64,000 bases of DNA. Origin: Ilex aquifolium. Lineage: Eukaryota; Streptophyta; Magnoliopsida; Aquifoliales; Aquifoliaceae. Shown here piece after piece: positions 44,401 to 54,558 of this stretch. The notes under the pieces were generated by a model that did no database searches, was not told the origin of the DNA, and saw only the letters and a list, made by a program, of their open reading frames with translations. The stretch covers positions 28,328,390 through 28,392,389 of the forward strand of contig OX637406.1 of NCBI GenBank assembly GCA_951799425.1, read 5' to 3'. The translations under genes were made by a program, and so were the position numbers. Every line of letters starts with the position of its first letter. The stretch's first letter is position 1.

Positions 44401-44810
44401 TGTTGACTGGAGCCTTCATGTCGACGGGTCCTCGAACGCAAGGGGGCAGGAGTTGGGGTAGTACTGGCCAGTTCAGAAGGATTCACAATAGAACGAGCTA
44501 TCAGATTGGGATTTAAAGTATCTAATAACGAAGCCGAGTATGAGGCACTGTTGGCAGGAATCGATATTACCTACTCGGTTGGAGTCAGACACCTGCATGT
44601 CTTCTGTGACTCCCAACTAGTGGTGAATCAGATCAGTGGTGACTTTGAGGTCCGGGACGCCAGGATGAAAACGTACTGCCAGAAGGCGAAATCGAAGATA
44701 GAGAAATTGGGAAAAGTGGAAGTTTCCCAGATTTCAAGAGACCAGAACACCCACGCCGACGCCTTAGCCTGCCTGGCCTCGGCGTTGGCTTTAGAGGTAA
44801 CACGGCATAT
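44401..44810 (+). mobile_element. Element D second RNase H (aRNH) region
   Basis: Encodes WSLHVDGSSNARG, KVSNNEAEYEALLAGIDI, HVFCDSQLVVNQISGDFEV and RDQNTHADALACLAS. These are the conserved D-E-D-D surroundings of the plant-type second RNase H that Tat elements acquired. Confidence 0.88.
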
Positions 44811-46100
44811 CATTGTTGAAAATCGGGGAAAGCCAAGCATAGAAGAGACAGGCGTTCAACAAGTATTGCCCATGCAAGCACAATCAACTCTCGGCTGGAT
44901 GGAACCCATTGTTGCCTATCTAACGGAGGGCGTGCTCCCCGAGGATGCCAAAGAATCCAGAAAGATCAGACTCAAGGCTCCTAGGTTCTGGATATCCGCC
45001 GACCGGCAGTTGTACAGGAAATCTTTCTCTGGTCCCCATCTGCTTTGTGTCCCCGAGGACAAGGTGGAGCCTCTGCTCTACGAGATCCATGAGGGCGTAT
45101 GTGGAAGTCACACGGGAGACAGATCCCTTGCGCACCGAGCAATGACACAAGGGTATTGGTGGCCCTATATGCAGAAAGATGCGAAGAGTTATGTGCGAAA
45201 ATGCAACAAATGTCAGAAATTTGCTCCTATCATCCGACAGCCGGCAGGAGACCTGAATTTGCTGACAAGTCCTTGGTCATTCTCTTAATGGGGGATGGAT
45301 ATCGTGGGTCCACTCCCGAAGGCCCCCCCAGGCAAGAGGTTCTTATTGGTAGCCACCGATTACTTCACCAAGTGGATCGAAGCCGAGCCCCTGAGCCGTA
45401 TCCGAGACGTCGAGACAAAGAAATTCGTTTGGCAGAACATAATCACGGTTTGGGATTCCTAGGGCTATCATCTCGGACAACGATGCTCAGTTTAACAGCG
45501 GCCTTTTTAGAGAGTTTTGCTCGGGGTTTGGAATACGCAATTATTATTCCACGCCAGCCTACCCCCAAAGTAATGGGCAAGCAGAAGTGTCTAACAAGAC
45601 TGTGTTAGCAGGAATCAAGAAAAGGCTTGAGAAGGCAAAGGGAAAATGGACCGAGGAATTACTCAACGTACTATGGGCCTATAGTACTACGCCGAGAACT
45701 TCAACAGGGGAAACGTCGTTCGCCTTGACATACGGGGTTGAGGCTGTCATCCCGTTGGAAGTTGGGCTCCTGACCATCCGAAGTCAAGCATTCGATTTGG
45801 GGAATAACGACCAGATGCTTGCAAAAGATATTGACTTGGCTGAGGAAAGAAGAGAACTGGCGTCCATCAAATTAGCCAAGTACCAAGGGGAACTGTCAAG
45901 ACAGCATCAGAAGAAGGTCCGAACAAGAGACTTCAAAGTGGGGGACTTGGTGCTTAGAAAGGTGGTAGGCGCTGCTCGGGAGCCCGCCGAAGGGAAGCTC
46001 GGACCTAATTGGGAAGGCCCCTACAAAGTGGTTGCAGTGGGGGGCACCGGGTATACAGGCTACAGAATATGGATGACAATGATGTAATCCGACCCTGGAA
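44811..46100 (+). mobile_element. Element D integrase region
   Basis: Encodes HEGVCGSHTGDRSLAHRAM, CNKCQKFAP, WGMDIVGPLPKAPPGKR-like core sequence, LLNVLWAYSTTPRTSTGETS and KLGPNWEGPYKVVAV near the end. Broken. Confidence 0.85.
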
Positions 46101-46164
46101 TGTATCTAATCTAAAAAGATATTTTTGTTAGTATGGGTTCAGTATCTTGTTTCTGCTTGGAATA

Positions 46165-47092
46165 TTATAACACGGGATGAGCTCTCGGTCGTTAGGGGCT
46201 TGGTCCCGAGGGGTATAAGACCTCACCCTTGAGGCAACGCTCTCAAAAACATAACACAAGACGAGCTCTCGATCGTTAGGGGCTTGGTCCCGAGGGGTAT
46301 AAGACCTCACCCTTGAGGCAACGCTCTCAAAAACATAACACGAGACGAGCTCTCGGTCGTTAGGGGTTTGGTCCCGAGGGGTATAAGACCTCACCTTTGA
46401 GGCAACGCTCTCAAAAACATAACACGAGACGAGCTCTCGGTCGCTAGGGGCTTGGTCCCGAGGCGTATAAGACCTCACCCTTGAGGCCACGCTCTCAAAA
46501 ACATAACACGAGACGAGCTATCGATCGTTAGGGGCTTGGTCCCGAGGGGTATAAGACCTCACCCTTGAGGCCACGCTCTCAAAAACATAACACGAGACGA
46601 GCTCTCGGTCGTTAGGGGCTTGGTCCCGAGGGGTATAAGACCTCACCCTTGAGGCCACACTCTCAAAAACATAACACAAGACGAGTTCTCGGTCGTTAGG
46701 GGCTTGGTCCCGAGGGGTATAAGACCTCACCCTTGAGGCAACGCTCTCAAAAACATAACACGAGACGAGCTCTCGGTCGTTAGTGGCTTGGTCTCGAGGG
46801 GTATAAGACATCCTTGAGGCAACGCTCTCAAAAAAGACACGAGACGAGCTCTCGATCGCTAGGGACATGGTCCCGAGGGGTATAAGACATCACCCTTGAG
46901 GCAACGCTCTCAAAAACGAGACGAGCTATTGGTCGTTAGGGGCATGGTCCCGAGAGGTATCAGACCTCACCCTTGAGGCAACGCTCTCAAAAATGAGACG
47001 AGTTCTCGGTCGTTAGGGGCATGGTCCCGAGAGGTATCAGACCTCACCCTTGAGGCAACGCTCTCAATCATAACACGAGACGAGTTCTCAGT
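46165..47092. repeat. 84-bp tandem repeat array in element D
   Basis: About 11-12 units. The first eight steps between GAGCTCTCGG-type starts are exactly 84 bp (46181, 46265, 46349, 46433, 46517, 46601, 46685, 46769), and the last are 77-82 bp. Each unit carries CGAGCTCTCGGTCGTTAGGG and GGTCCCGAGGGGTATAAGAC. It lies just after the pol end. Because 84 is a multiple of 3, repetitive open frames appear on the - strand. Confidence 0.95.
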
Positions 47093-47653
47093 CATCGTAG
47101 TCCTGGCCCCGAGGAGAAGTCGGTGACAGCATAATGATCAGCAGTTAAAGGGTTTGCTCGTTTTTCACCTATTGAGAATTTCCCTTTCTTTATGGTTTCG
47201 GCGTGAAGCCTCACCGCCTCGGTTTTCTCTTTCATGCTACTTTTGGAGGCCGTTACTGACTAGTTGTAACTTCACTTCCGCTTCCTAGAGATGAGGTGAT
47301 ATAATACTTACGCGGTAATACAAGAGAAAAGATGTGGGTCTCGGCCGCTAGAGGGAAAAGACCGAGGAGGGCTGGTTCAACACCTGGTTTCAACATGAAG
47401 CCTCGCTGCCTTGGTCTTTTCTTTCCAGAGATCAAGTGACTCAGGGTCAGTCAATAAGAGGAAAGACGAGGGAACACATATAAAGAAGAAATGACGGCGT
47501 AGAGGTGAATTACATTCACAGTTCAAACACATACGAAATGACAGATTTCATTAAATGATGAAAAGTTTCATTACAAATCAAAACGGGACTTTGTGTCCCC
47601 TATGACCTACATATAAAAAAAAAAAAAGAGAAACAGGGAGCTCGCCACGGGGT
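47093..47653. other. Spacer between tandem array and antisense gene of element D
   Basis: Non-coding sequence with two further GCCTCGG-type degenerate motifs and a poly(A/T) stretch near 47615-47630, close to the 3' end of the antisense gene. Confidence 0.6.
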
Positions 47654-49888
47654 TCACCTCGCCTCGTGTGTAGTGAGCTCTTCAACAGGCGAAGCAGGGA
47701 GATTGGGGTCTTGGCCGCCGATGATGGGGGAAAGACCATCAGAACCATCACTTACAGTAATGGCTGCACTGTTTCCCTCGGCCGCATCACCCCCCTCGGC
47801 GTCTAGCTGCCCTTCTGGAAGTACCTCGACTTCATTCCCAGCAAGAGAACTGTGCCTCCTGAAAAGTTCATTAGCCGGGTCCACCAGGGCGGCGTGCAGG
47901 GCATCTACCCATCCACACCGATAAGAGATGACCTTGGCTTCTTCGAAAGCAGGGACCATCTGCTCTTGGGTTTCAAGGTACACCCTCTGGCATTCACTGT
48001 TAAGCCTTAGCGGCTCCCCCGCCTTCTCCGCCGTCAAAGAGTCCACTTGGACGGTTAACTCTCTGACGAGGCCCTCGGAGTATAGAGCTTTGGCCTCGGC
48101 GGCCGAGATCTTGAGCTCGTACTCCTCTGCTTTCTTCGTCGCCGCGGCCTCACTCGCCCTTAGCTTTTGCAATTCGGCATCCAGGGAGTCGCACTGGCAG
48201 ATGAGGTTGGTGATATGATTTTTCTGGTCGGCAAGGGTCGCCTCAACGCCTCTTATGTGTGCATCCTTCGATTCAATCATCTTCTTGGCGCCTCTCGCCG
48301 CCAGTTTGTGCTCCCAGAAGCGTTCAATGATGACACCCAGCTGTTGGGAAGCCTGAAAAATGATAAGAGAGCAAGTTAGGCAATTGCCGAGTTCGTGGAA
48401 TAAAGTCAAAGCTAGGTACTTACCACCAAGTTGCTCTGGAGAGTGCCTAAGAGAAGCGCATTGTCGGACTGACTGTGGTGGACCCTCATGTCAGCCGCGA
48501 ACTGGAGGGTCTCCGCCACGGTAAATGTCACCCCCTTGTCTTGGATGATGGAGTCTGATTCCAGGATGGGTTGGCCCTCCCTCCTTTCCGCCTGAGCCAC
48601 CCATTCGGCGGAAGTGGACGCTCCAGGGGTAGAAGTGGTTGCACCCGGGGCGTCGTACCGACGCTTCTGCCGGCGTTCATCAACCTGTCGGCGTTCTTCA
48701 GGCTCCTCGAGATCCCGGCCCCTCCTACCCGTTAGCTGGCCGCCGGTAGGGAGAACTTGGCGAATTGTTTGGTGGGTTGGCGCCTGGTCCCGGGGTGGGA
48801 TGGCTGGGTCCCCTGATCGCCGAGGGCGCGGGGGAGGTGGAGGTGCATCCTGTTGAGGCACAGTTGGTGAGGGAATGGTCGGTGCTGCGCTAGGGGATCC
48901 TCTCTCTCCCGAGATCCTGGCTCTTCGCCGAGAAGCAGCAACTTCCATGGCAGCAGCAGAGATCGGTGGAACGTTAAACATTTCTTCAGTTGGAGAAGAA
49001 GGCACGGGGGGAGAAGGGGTTCGCTTGGCGTCTTCTTCCGATGAAGAGAGATCCTCCCAACGTTTAGGATCGAAAGGAGGGGGGATCTGGGAAAACCGGC
49101 TGTAGGATGGGTGGTATCCAAGAAGCACGTGCGCTGCTCGGGAGTATTCGTTGGCCGGTTCGGAGGACCACACCTTCAACAAGTCGGCGAGCCTGACTTG
49201 GGATTTGTGGGGCTGGGCTGCGTCACGCCGGTATCCCTCTATAAAGATGAAAGACAAGGTCAGAAGTGCAGACAGTGATAAACCAAACAAGCTTTAACTA
49301 GTGCAAAACACACCTTCATCCCTCGGTACTTTGGGGCAGTACAATCCGTCATACTCTGGCCCTGTGCCTTTCTCCCAGCTTCCGCCGAGCATGATCAGAT
49401 CATCAAAATACTCCTTGTCTGAGTCTGGCATGTGGGTGACTAGGTACATTGAAGTGTCCCGGGCCTTAAGGTAGTACCTTCCCCCACCGACTAATCGTAG
49501 GTCGTAACTGAATAGGATTTCATCTACTCCTAAGTCTACCCCTAGCCGAGCATTCAGGGCGATTACGCCCATCACTATCCTAAAGAAGTTCACCCCACAC
49601 TGGAGTGGGAACAACTGGAGATGCATCAGTAGCTTTAATACTAGGGGAGGCAAAGGGAAGGTTAAACCGCCTTCCATGATGGCCTTGGTGTAAAAAGGGC
49701 ATCATCTCTACGCACCCACGTTCCCTGCTATGTTGTGAGGGGTGGAATGGGAAGGTCAGGACACGCTCGGAGATTTGGTATTTGGCCCTAAAGGCACCTA
49801 TATTATCCTCGTTTACTGTGGTTTTCTTCAACCTACGGGTTTTTGGTGGAGGAGGGTTCCTAACCTCACTGCTACGGTTTTTGGCCAT
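47654..49888 (-). mobile_element. Antisense three-exon gene of element D
   Basis: Runs from ATG at 49888 (MAKNRSSEVRNPPPP) down to 47654. Exon 1 (to 49314) carries a domain with EGGLTFPLPPLVLKLLMH and YFDDLIMLGGSWEKG, resembling the 'putative gypsy type transposon' domain (PF04195). Exon 2 (49238-48424) is a proline/arginine-rich linker. Exon 3 (48352-47654) is a coiled coil of heptads rich in A, E, K and L (AAATKKAEEYELKISAAEAK). Two short introns with GT-AG borders fit the frames: 49239-49313 (75 nt) and 48353-48423 (71 nt, donor GTAAGT). Antisense spliced genes in this place are known for Tat/Retand-type elements; their role is unknown. Part of a broken fossil. Confidence 0.75.
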
Positions 49889-50230
49889 GGATAAAGATTC
49901 TGGAGAGAATGGAAGGAGAAGAAGAAAGGGAAATAGAATGGAAAGAGTACTTACAGGGTTTTCTTCGCAGAGGAGTTCTCGGGAGGAGAGGAAGGAGTAC
50001 TCGGCAGCTAATTGCTTGAAGAAAATTCAAAATTGCAAAGTTCTCAAAAGGCCAAAACTTCCCTATTTATAAGCGGATGAGAGAGCGGGAATCGAGGAGA
50101 CACTGTCATCATTAGAAGATTTGAAAAGGGCGGCTTAAGGCGTGCAAGTAACCGCCCCTATTTAATGGATGTGACCGGTGAGCCACCACTCTCCTTGCGC
50201 CACTTGTCCCACGCCGCAAAAAGAGTGGAG
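49889..50230. other. Region between antisense gene start and 3' LTR of element D
   Basis: Probably holds the promoter of the antisense gene. A TATA-like ACTTCCCTATTTATAAGCGG lies near 50057-50076 and reads TTATAAATAGGG on the antisense strand, about 175 bp upstream of the ATG at 49888. A G-rich tract (GAGGCTGGGGGGCAG, 50228-50242) may be the purine tract of the element. Confidence 0.55.
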
Positions 50231-50242
50231 GCTGGGGGGCAG

Positions 50243-50976
50243 TTGGAGGGACTCAAGGCGGCTCAGCAGACCCCCAGGCGACATGTGTGCAGGTGTAGCT
50301 GTTATGAAGCCATAAGAGCCGACGCCGAGGAATGGAGCCGACTCCGAGTTGTGTGATCAGTGCCGACAAGGTGGAGAGCCGACGAGGGATGGTTTCGTGG
50401 AGCCGAGTATAAGCTTCTGACACCAGCAATTAATGCGATGCGACCCAGCATTTATGGAGACGTGAGTGACTCAGACATAGCATTTAATGAGCCTCTGCAC
50501 CCTCGAAGACCCAAACTGACAATCATGAGTGGGTGCATTAATGGCTAATACGCCGAGCACAGAGGTAGGGGTTGCTTGCCCCTGGACACCGACTACTCGG
50601 GAGTAGGTGTCAGACGCCGTTCATAGGCACTCGAGTGCTCGGGGATAGCTGGAGGTTCTCGGCGTGGCCCCGAGGTCCAGTTCCCTCCCCCGAGCATTGA
50701 TAACACAAGAATCCAGGTAGGAATCACTCATTGCGTATGGGTAATTGAGAAGAGCATTAAATGCTGAGATGACCTCTGTGTCAGAGCAATCATTACAAGT
50801 CCAGGTATAAATATCCCTCAGAAAGATGAACAGAGGTACGCAAACTCAAATCAGAACACATTCAATAGAGCTTCATCCTCCCACCCTTACTGACTTAAGC
50901 TTCGGAGGGGATAAGCCGGGCGTGCGCCTGGCTCCCTTTTTTCCTAACCTTGTGGTTGTTGCAGGGTTCGCCAACA
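50243..50976 (+). repeat. Probable 3' LTR of element D
   Basis: Follows the G-rich tract and contains a TATA box, TATAAATA at 50806-50813 (CCAGGTATAAATATCCC). It ends near GGGTTCGCCAACA (50976). There is no second copy in the window, so both limits are approximate. Confidence 0.55.
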
Positions 50977-52481
50977 GTTCGATCGCTATCTCACATTGAT
51001 TGCAGGAAATATCCCGTGCAATTGCAAGCGCATCTCTAGTGTTTGCTCAAATGCCCGAATGAGAAACTTCTTTGGGAGTTGGTCACTATTTCTGCTTGTC
51101 TTTGTCAAAAATGGTGATAATCCGCAAGGAGTGACTACAAAATGACCTCTCGACCAATTTTGGGTGATGGATCAACCACCTGGGACCACCCATTGGTGCC
51201 GATGGATGAGACTGAGTACATCGGTATGACAAACCATCCATATGGCACCATCTACCACTTGCTTGACTTACTGTATGTGTGCTCATATATACATGTATGA
51301 GTTCCCCAAGTGAATAAGTGTTGTTTTTGCCAAATGCGACTGGAGCAAAATGTGGCAACCACACTGGTTGTTTGGAATAATAAGTTTCTTCCCATTAAAC
51401 TACTGTGGTTCTCACGGATGGAGATGGTCAAGGATTTACTTCTGACTTAGCTTATACATTTGCACTTAGAATAAAAGGTTGTGTTATTCCTCCCCTGCAC
51501 ACCAAGTTGGTTCTAAGGGTGGCCGAGATACATAATTTTCATGCAAAACAGAGAGACCAAGCAAGGTCCTCTTTTTTTCTGTTTTTTTTTTTGGGCCTGC
51601 ATTTTACTCATGCTAGTAGCGGACGAGAGAGATTGAGAGACCCACTGGCTCATTTCTATAGCCAAAGGCAGAGAAAATGACAAATATCTTTGAGCGAATC
51701 ACACCGTGTTATGTAATAGTGTCAAGGAGTTCGAGCAAAGTGTAAGTAGTTATCATGTGAAGCTGTGTATTGTGTGAATCCTTTATGACACGTCTACGCA
51801 TATTTTTGTAAACTAATAAGGGACGGTAAATGTTGGATAACAGATTATTTATCTTGGAATTCAGGCGTTACCAAATTTGGATTAGATCCCCCAAGCTCCA
51901 TGAACATAAGAAATAATGATACATCGAGCTTGATGGGTTGATCGAAAACGATGAGACCTAGCCAGGTGATGATATGCCGACTTCCCCTAAAACTCCAAAG
52001 AGGCATTTGTGGAGACTTGACAAATGCCGCAGAGGAAGGTGATGGCGTAAATAATCATCATGGTCTAGACCATTTGTAACTGGCCTGCTTACCACTTTCA
52101 GAGTGTGTGGCTGTGTGCATTGCCAATAGGGAACTTCATGTGGAAGAAAAACGGTGACAAGAGCTCTGCCCGCCATCCATTTCTGAAGGCACAAAACTTT
52201 CATAGATATGACGAAATAGAGAATAAACTCCATAGACCGAGTAGATGTATAATCTATAGATTGAATAAATGTGACATAGGTTTCCAATAAAATCATAGCC
52301 AGAAACGTCAAAGTTGTCTCAGGTTGCTTAAGTTGAGACTGAGCTCCGTCTTTGGTAGTGGCTTCAATGTCACAAAAGTAATAAAAGTCTAGCCAAAGAG
52401 TGGTATTAACTGACCTACTAAAATATAGAAGGTGGGTTTCATCTATGAAGGTGCGAACAGCTTGCACATAACATGATTATT
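50977..52481. other. Unassigned DNA between elements D and E
   Basis: About 1.5 kb without recognised domains, LTRs or RNA genes. A 169-codon frame on the - strand (51958-52467) has no recognisable motif, and its composition does not set it apart from non-coding DNA. This may be original host sequence or unrecognised old repeat. Confidence 0.5.
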
Positions 52482-53125
52482 TGTGATGATACCTAAAAAG
52501 AGCCCAAGCCTCAGCATGGGAGGTCAGGAAAGACCAGCAGAGCTCATCCAGCTGCAGTCAGAGCTCCCCACAGGAGAAACGAAATAGGGAATGACAAGGG
52601 GACAGCAAGACAACAGCAAATACCTCCAGAGCGATAGCCAAGCTGGATTCAAGGCATGAGATTCGTAGCCGATTGAGATCCTCTCAGAAGATTGAGAAGG
52701 ATCCCACGATAGGAGGCAAAGATTTCGGGATAGAGTCCATTGATCCAACCAAAAGGAGTTTAGGTAACCCCGGAACGGAGGAGAGTAGAGGGGAGAAAAT
52801 CCCTCAATTATAGGAAGTAAAATCGGATTAGAGGTAAGCAAGAGGCTATAAGAGTAGAGCCACGAAGAACCCTAACTCCTCTATGACTACATTGTAACAG
52901 ATTCAGTACCATCAATAAGAAGATAGGAGCTATAAGCTCCATTCCAGAGTGGACTAGTCGAGCTCAGCCCGGTGAACCACTATAATTCTGTTGTGTTATC
53001 TCCCCATCCTCAATTCCCCTAAGCATCAACCAGCATTGCCTGACACGAGCCTCGTAGCTCGGACACCACTCTTAACTCTACGCATATCTGACCTCTAGTT
53101 CATTCTCGGTAGATTTACACCATCA
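52482..53125 (+). repeat. 5' LTR of element E
   Basis: About 644 bp, from TGTGATGATACC to TTTACACCATCA, immediately before the primer-binding site. The end is well placed by that site. The start is inferred from the TGTGATGA-type beginning common in this lineage. It holds GGCTATAAGAG near 52842 and a small inverted repeat GGAGCTATAAGCTCC at 52926-52940. Confidence 0.7.
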
Positions 53126-53128
53126 GTT

Positions 53129-53144
53129 TGGCGCCGTCTGTGGG
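53129..53144 (+). promoter_or_regulatory. Primer-binding site of element E
   Basis: TGGCGCCGTCTGTGGG, three bases after the LTR. This is the tRNA-complementary signature widely seen at this place in Tat/Retand-type elements. It shares its first nine bases with element B's tRNA-Asp site but then differs. Confidence 0.82.
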
Positions 53145-53187
53145 AACGACAGTTCTTATTACAAATATACTGATTTCTCAGTAATTG

Positions 53188-54534
53188 ATGGTCTCTACAC
53201 GAAACATAAGTAAAAATCAGATGAATCCTCCAAGAGTGCAGAACCCCCAGGAGGTCACCAGTGGGAGGCAACCGGAAAACCTTCACGATTTCATCCCCAC
53301 TGATGAAAACGACCCTCCTACGGTGGATCCTCCCCCTAACAACGAGTTGGACGCCCTTCGCCTGGTCAATCAACGCTTGCTTCAACAAAATGAAGAGCTC
53401 TTGAAGCTCTTACAAGATCCTCAGCAGGCGCGACCACCCCGACAAGGGCCGAATGATCTTCCTCCTAGGGAACGGCAGTGCCTTGATCCCCTCAGGGAAG
53501 CAAACGAAGGAGGAGAAAGCAGCCAAGCACCCCATCAGCCGCTTAGGATGGGAGTCAATGAAGAAGCACAAAGCCAGAATGAAGGACTGGATATGAATGA
53601 TTTCCTTCCTTTCCAACATGAAATAATGGAGCAATATTGGGAACACCGCTTCAAGGATATCCAGCAAGAACTCAGCCACATGAGAGAGGCAGTGAAAGTC
53701 AAAGCCCCAGTGACGATGGATGCCTTGGTGCAACAAACTGAATCCCCATTCACCCCCGGGGTGCTGCATTTCCCCCTTCCTCCGAAGTTCAGAGTACCTC
53801 AGATAGAGGTCTTTGATGGGACAAAAGACCCTGTGGATCACCTTAACACCTACAAAAACCAAATGGAATTGCACGGATACCAGGACCCTGTGCGATGCAG
53901 GGCCTTCGCCATTACCTTGAAGGGATCGGCCTTGGCATGGTTCAATAGGCTCCCCCCAGCCTCAATCTCTTCTTTCAAGGAACTTTCCATTTCCTTCGTA
54001 TCTCACTTCATTGGAGCTCGGATCTACAGGAAGCCGAGCTACTATTTATTAAATATCAAGCAGAGGCCCGAGGAGAACCTGCGATCTTATGTGCAGAGGT
54101 TCAATTCAGAATCTCTGAAGGTGGACATCCCAGACGAAAAGTTTGCCATAACTGCCTTCATTGCAGGATTAGGAGTACAGTCAAAGGACCTAATGTTCTC
54201 TATATCAAAGAACCCTCAAGCGAGCATGGCTGAGGTGTTAGCCAAGGTAGAAAAGTATATAAATGGGGAAGAGGCACTCCTTTCCAAGGTGGGAAGTACA
54301 TCCTCATGTAAGGAGAAGGAAAAAGAAGAGAAGAAAAGGGACCGAAGTCCCAGGAAAGAGAAGGGGCGAGAGAGGTCCCCAAGGAGGGATAGAGATCGCT
54401 TCCCGAAGAGAAGAGGAAATGTTAGAGACCGCTTGGGCCCCATACAGCCCGAACTACAGCCTAGATATGAACCTCAGCGATACACCCCGCTCACCGCCGC
54501 TGTATCCCAAGTTCTGTATGAGGTCCAAAACTAG
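53188..54534 (+). mobile_element. Element E gag region
   Basis: About 448 residues from ATG at 53188 (MVSTRNISKNQMNPPRVQN). The N-terminal third is rich in Q, E and P. The retrotransposon gag domain follows: FRVPQIEVFDGTKDPVDHLN, RCRAFAITLKGSALAWFNRL, SFKELSISFVSHFIG, ENLRSYVQRFNSES. The C-terminus is a basic RS/ER-rich tail (EKEEKKRDRSPRKEKGRERS), likely RNA-binding. The zinc-finger-like motif is at the start of the next coding segment. Confidence 0.88.
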
Positions 54535-54558
54535 AAGTTCCTAAGGTGGCCACCTCGG

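Larger units (their letters stand above)
43694..50976 (+). mobile_element. Element D: Tat-like Ty3/gypsy, 3' half
   Basis: Begins inside the reverse transcriptase end, continues with RNase H, a second RNase H of the aRNH type, integrase, an 84-bp tandem array, an antisense gene and a probable 3' LTR. A second RNase H domain and antisense ORFs between pol and the 3' LTR are characteristic of Tat/Retand-type elements. Higher GC content and a different codon style set it apart from element B. Its 5' half is not in the window. Broken. Confidence 0.85.

Noticed and set aside
46128-46868. Repetitive open frames on the - strand across the 84-bp array (28-residue repeat ending in ESVASRVRSYTPRDQAP)
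   Set aside because: They arise because the unit length is a multiple of three. There is no start context and no known family, and units of other lengths break the pattern.
47673-48379. + strand frames over the coiled-coil exon of element D
   Set aside because: They are shadows of a strongly biased coiled-coil coding strand.
48614-49105. + strand frames opposite the antisense gene of element D
   Set aside because: They mirror the proline/arginine-rich linker exon on the other strand, which has splice sites and domain continuity. The + strand frames have neither.
51958-52467. 169-codon - strand frame as a host gene
   Set aside because: No recognisable domain, no splice or promoter context, and no support beyond being open. 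Kept as unassigned DNA.
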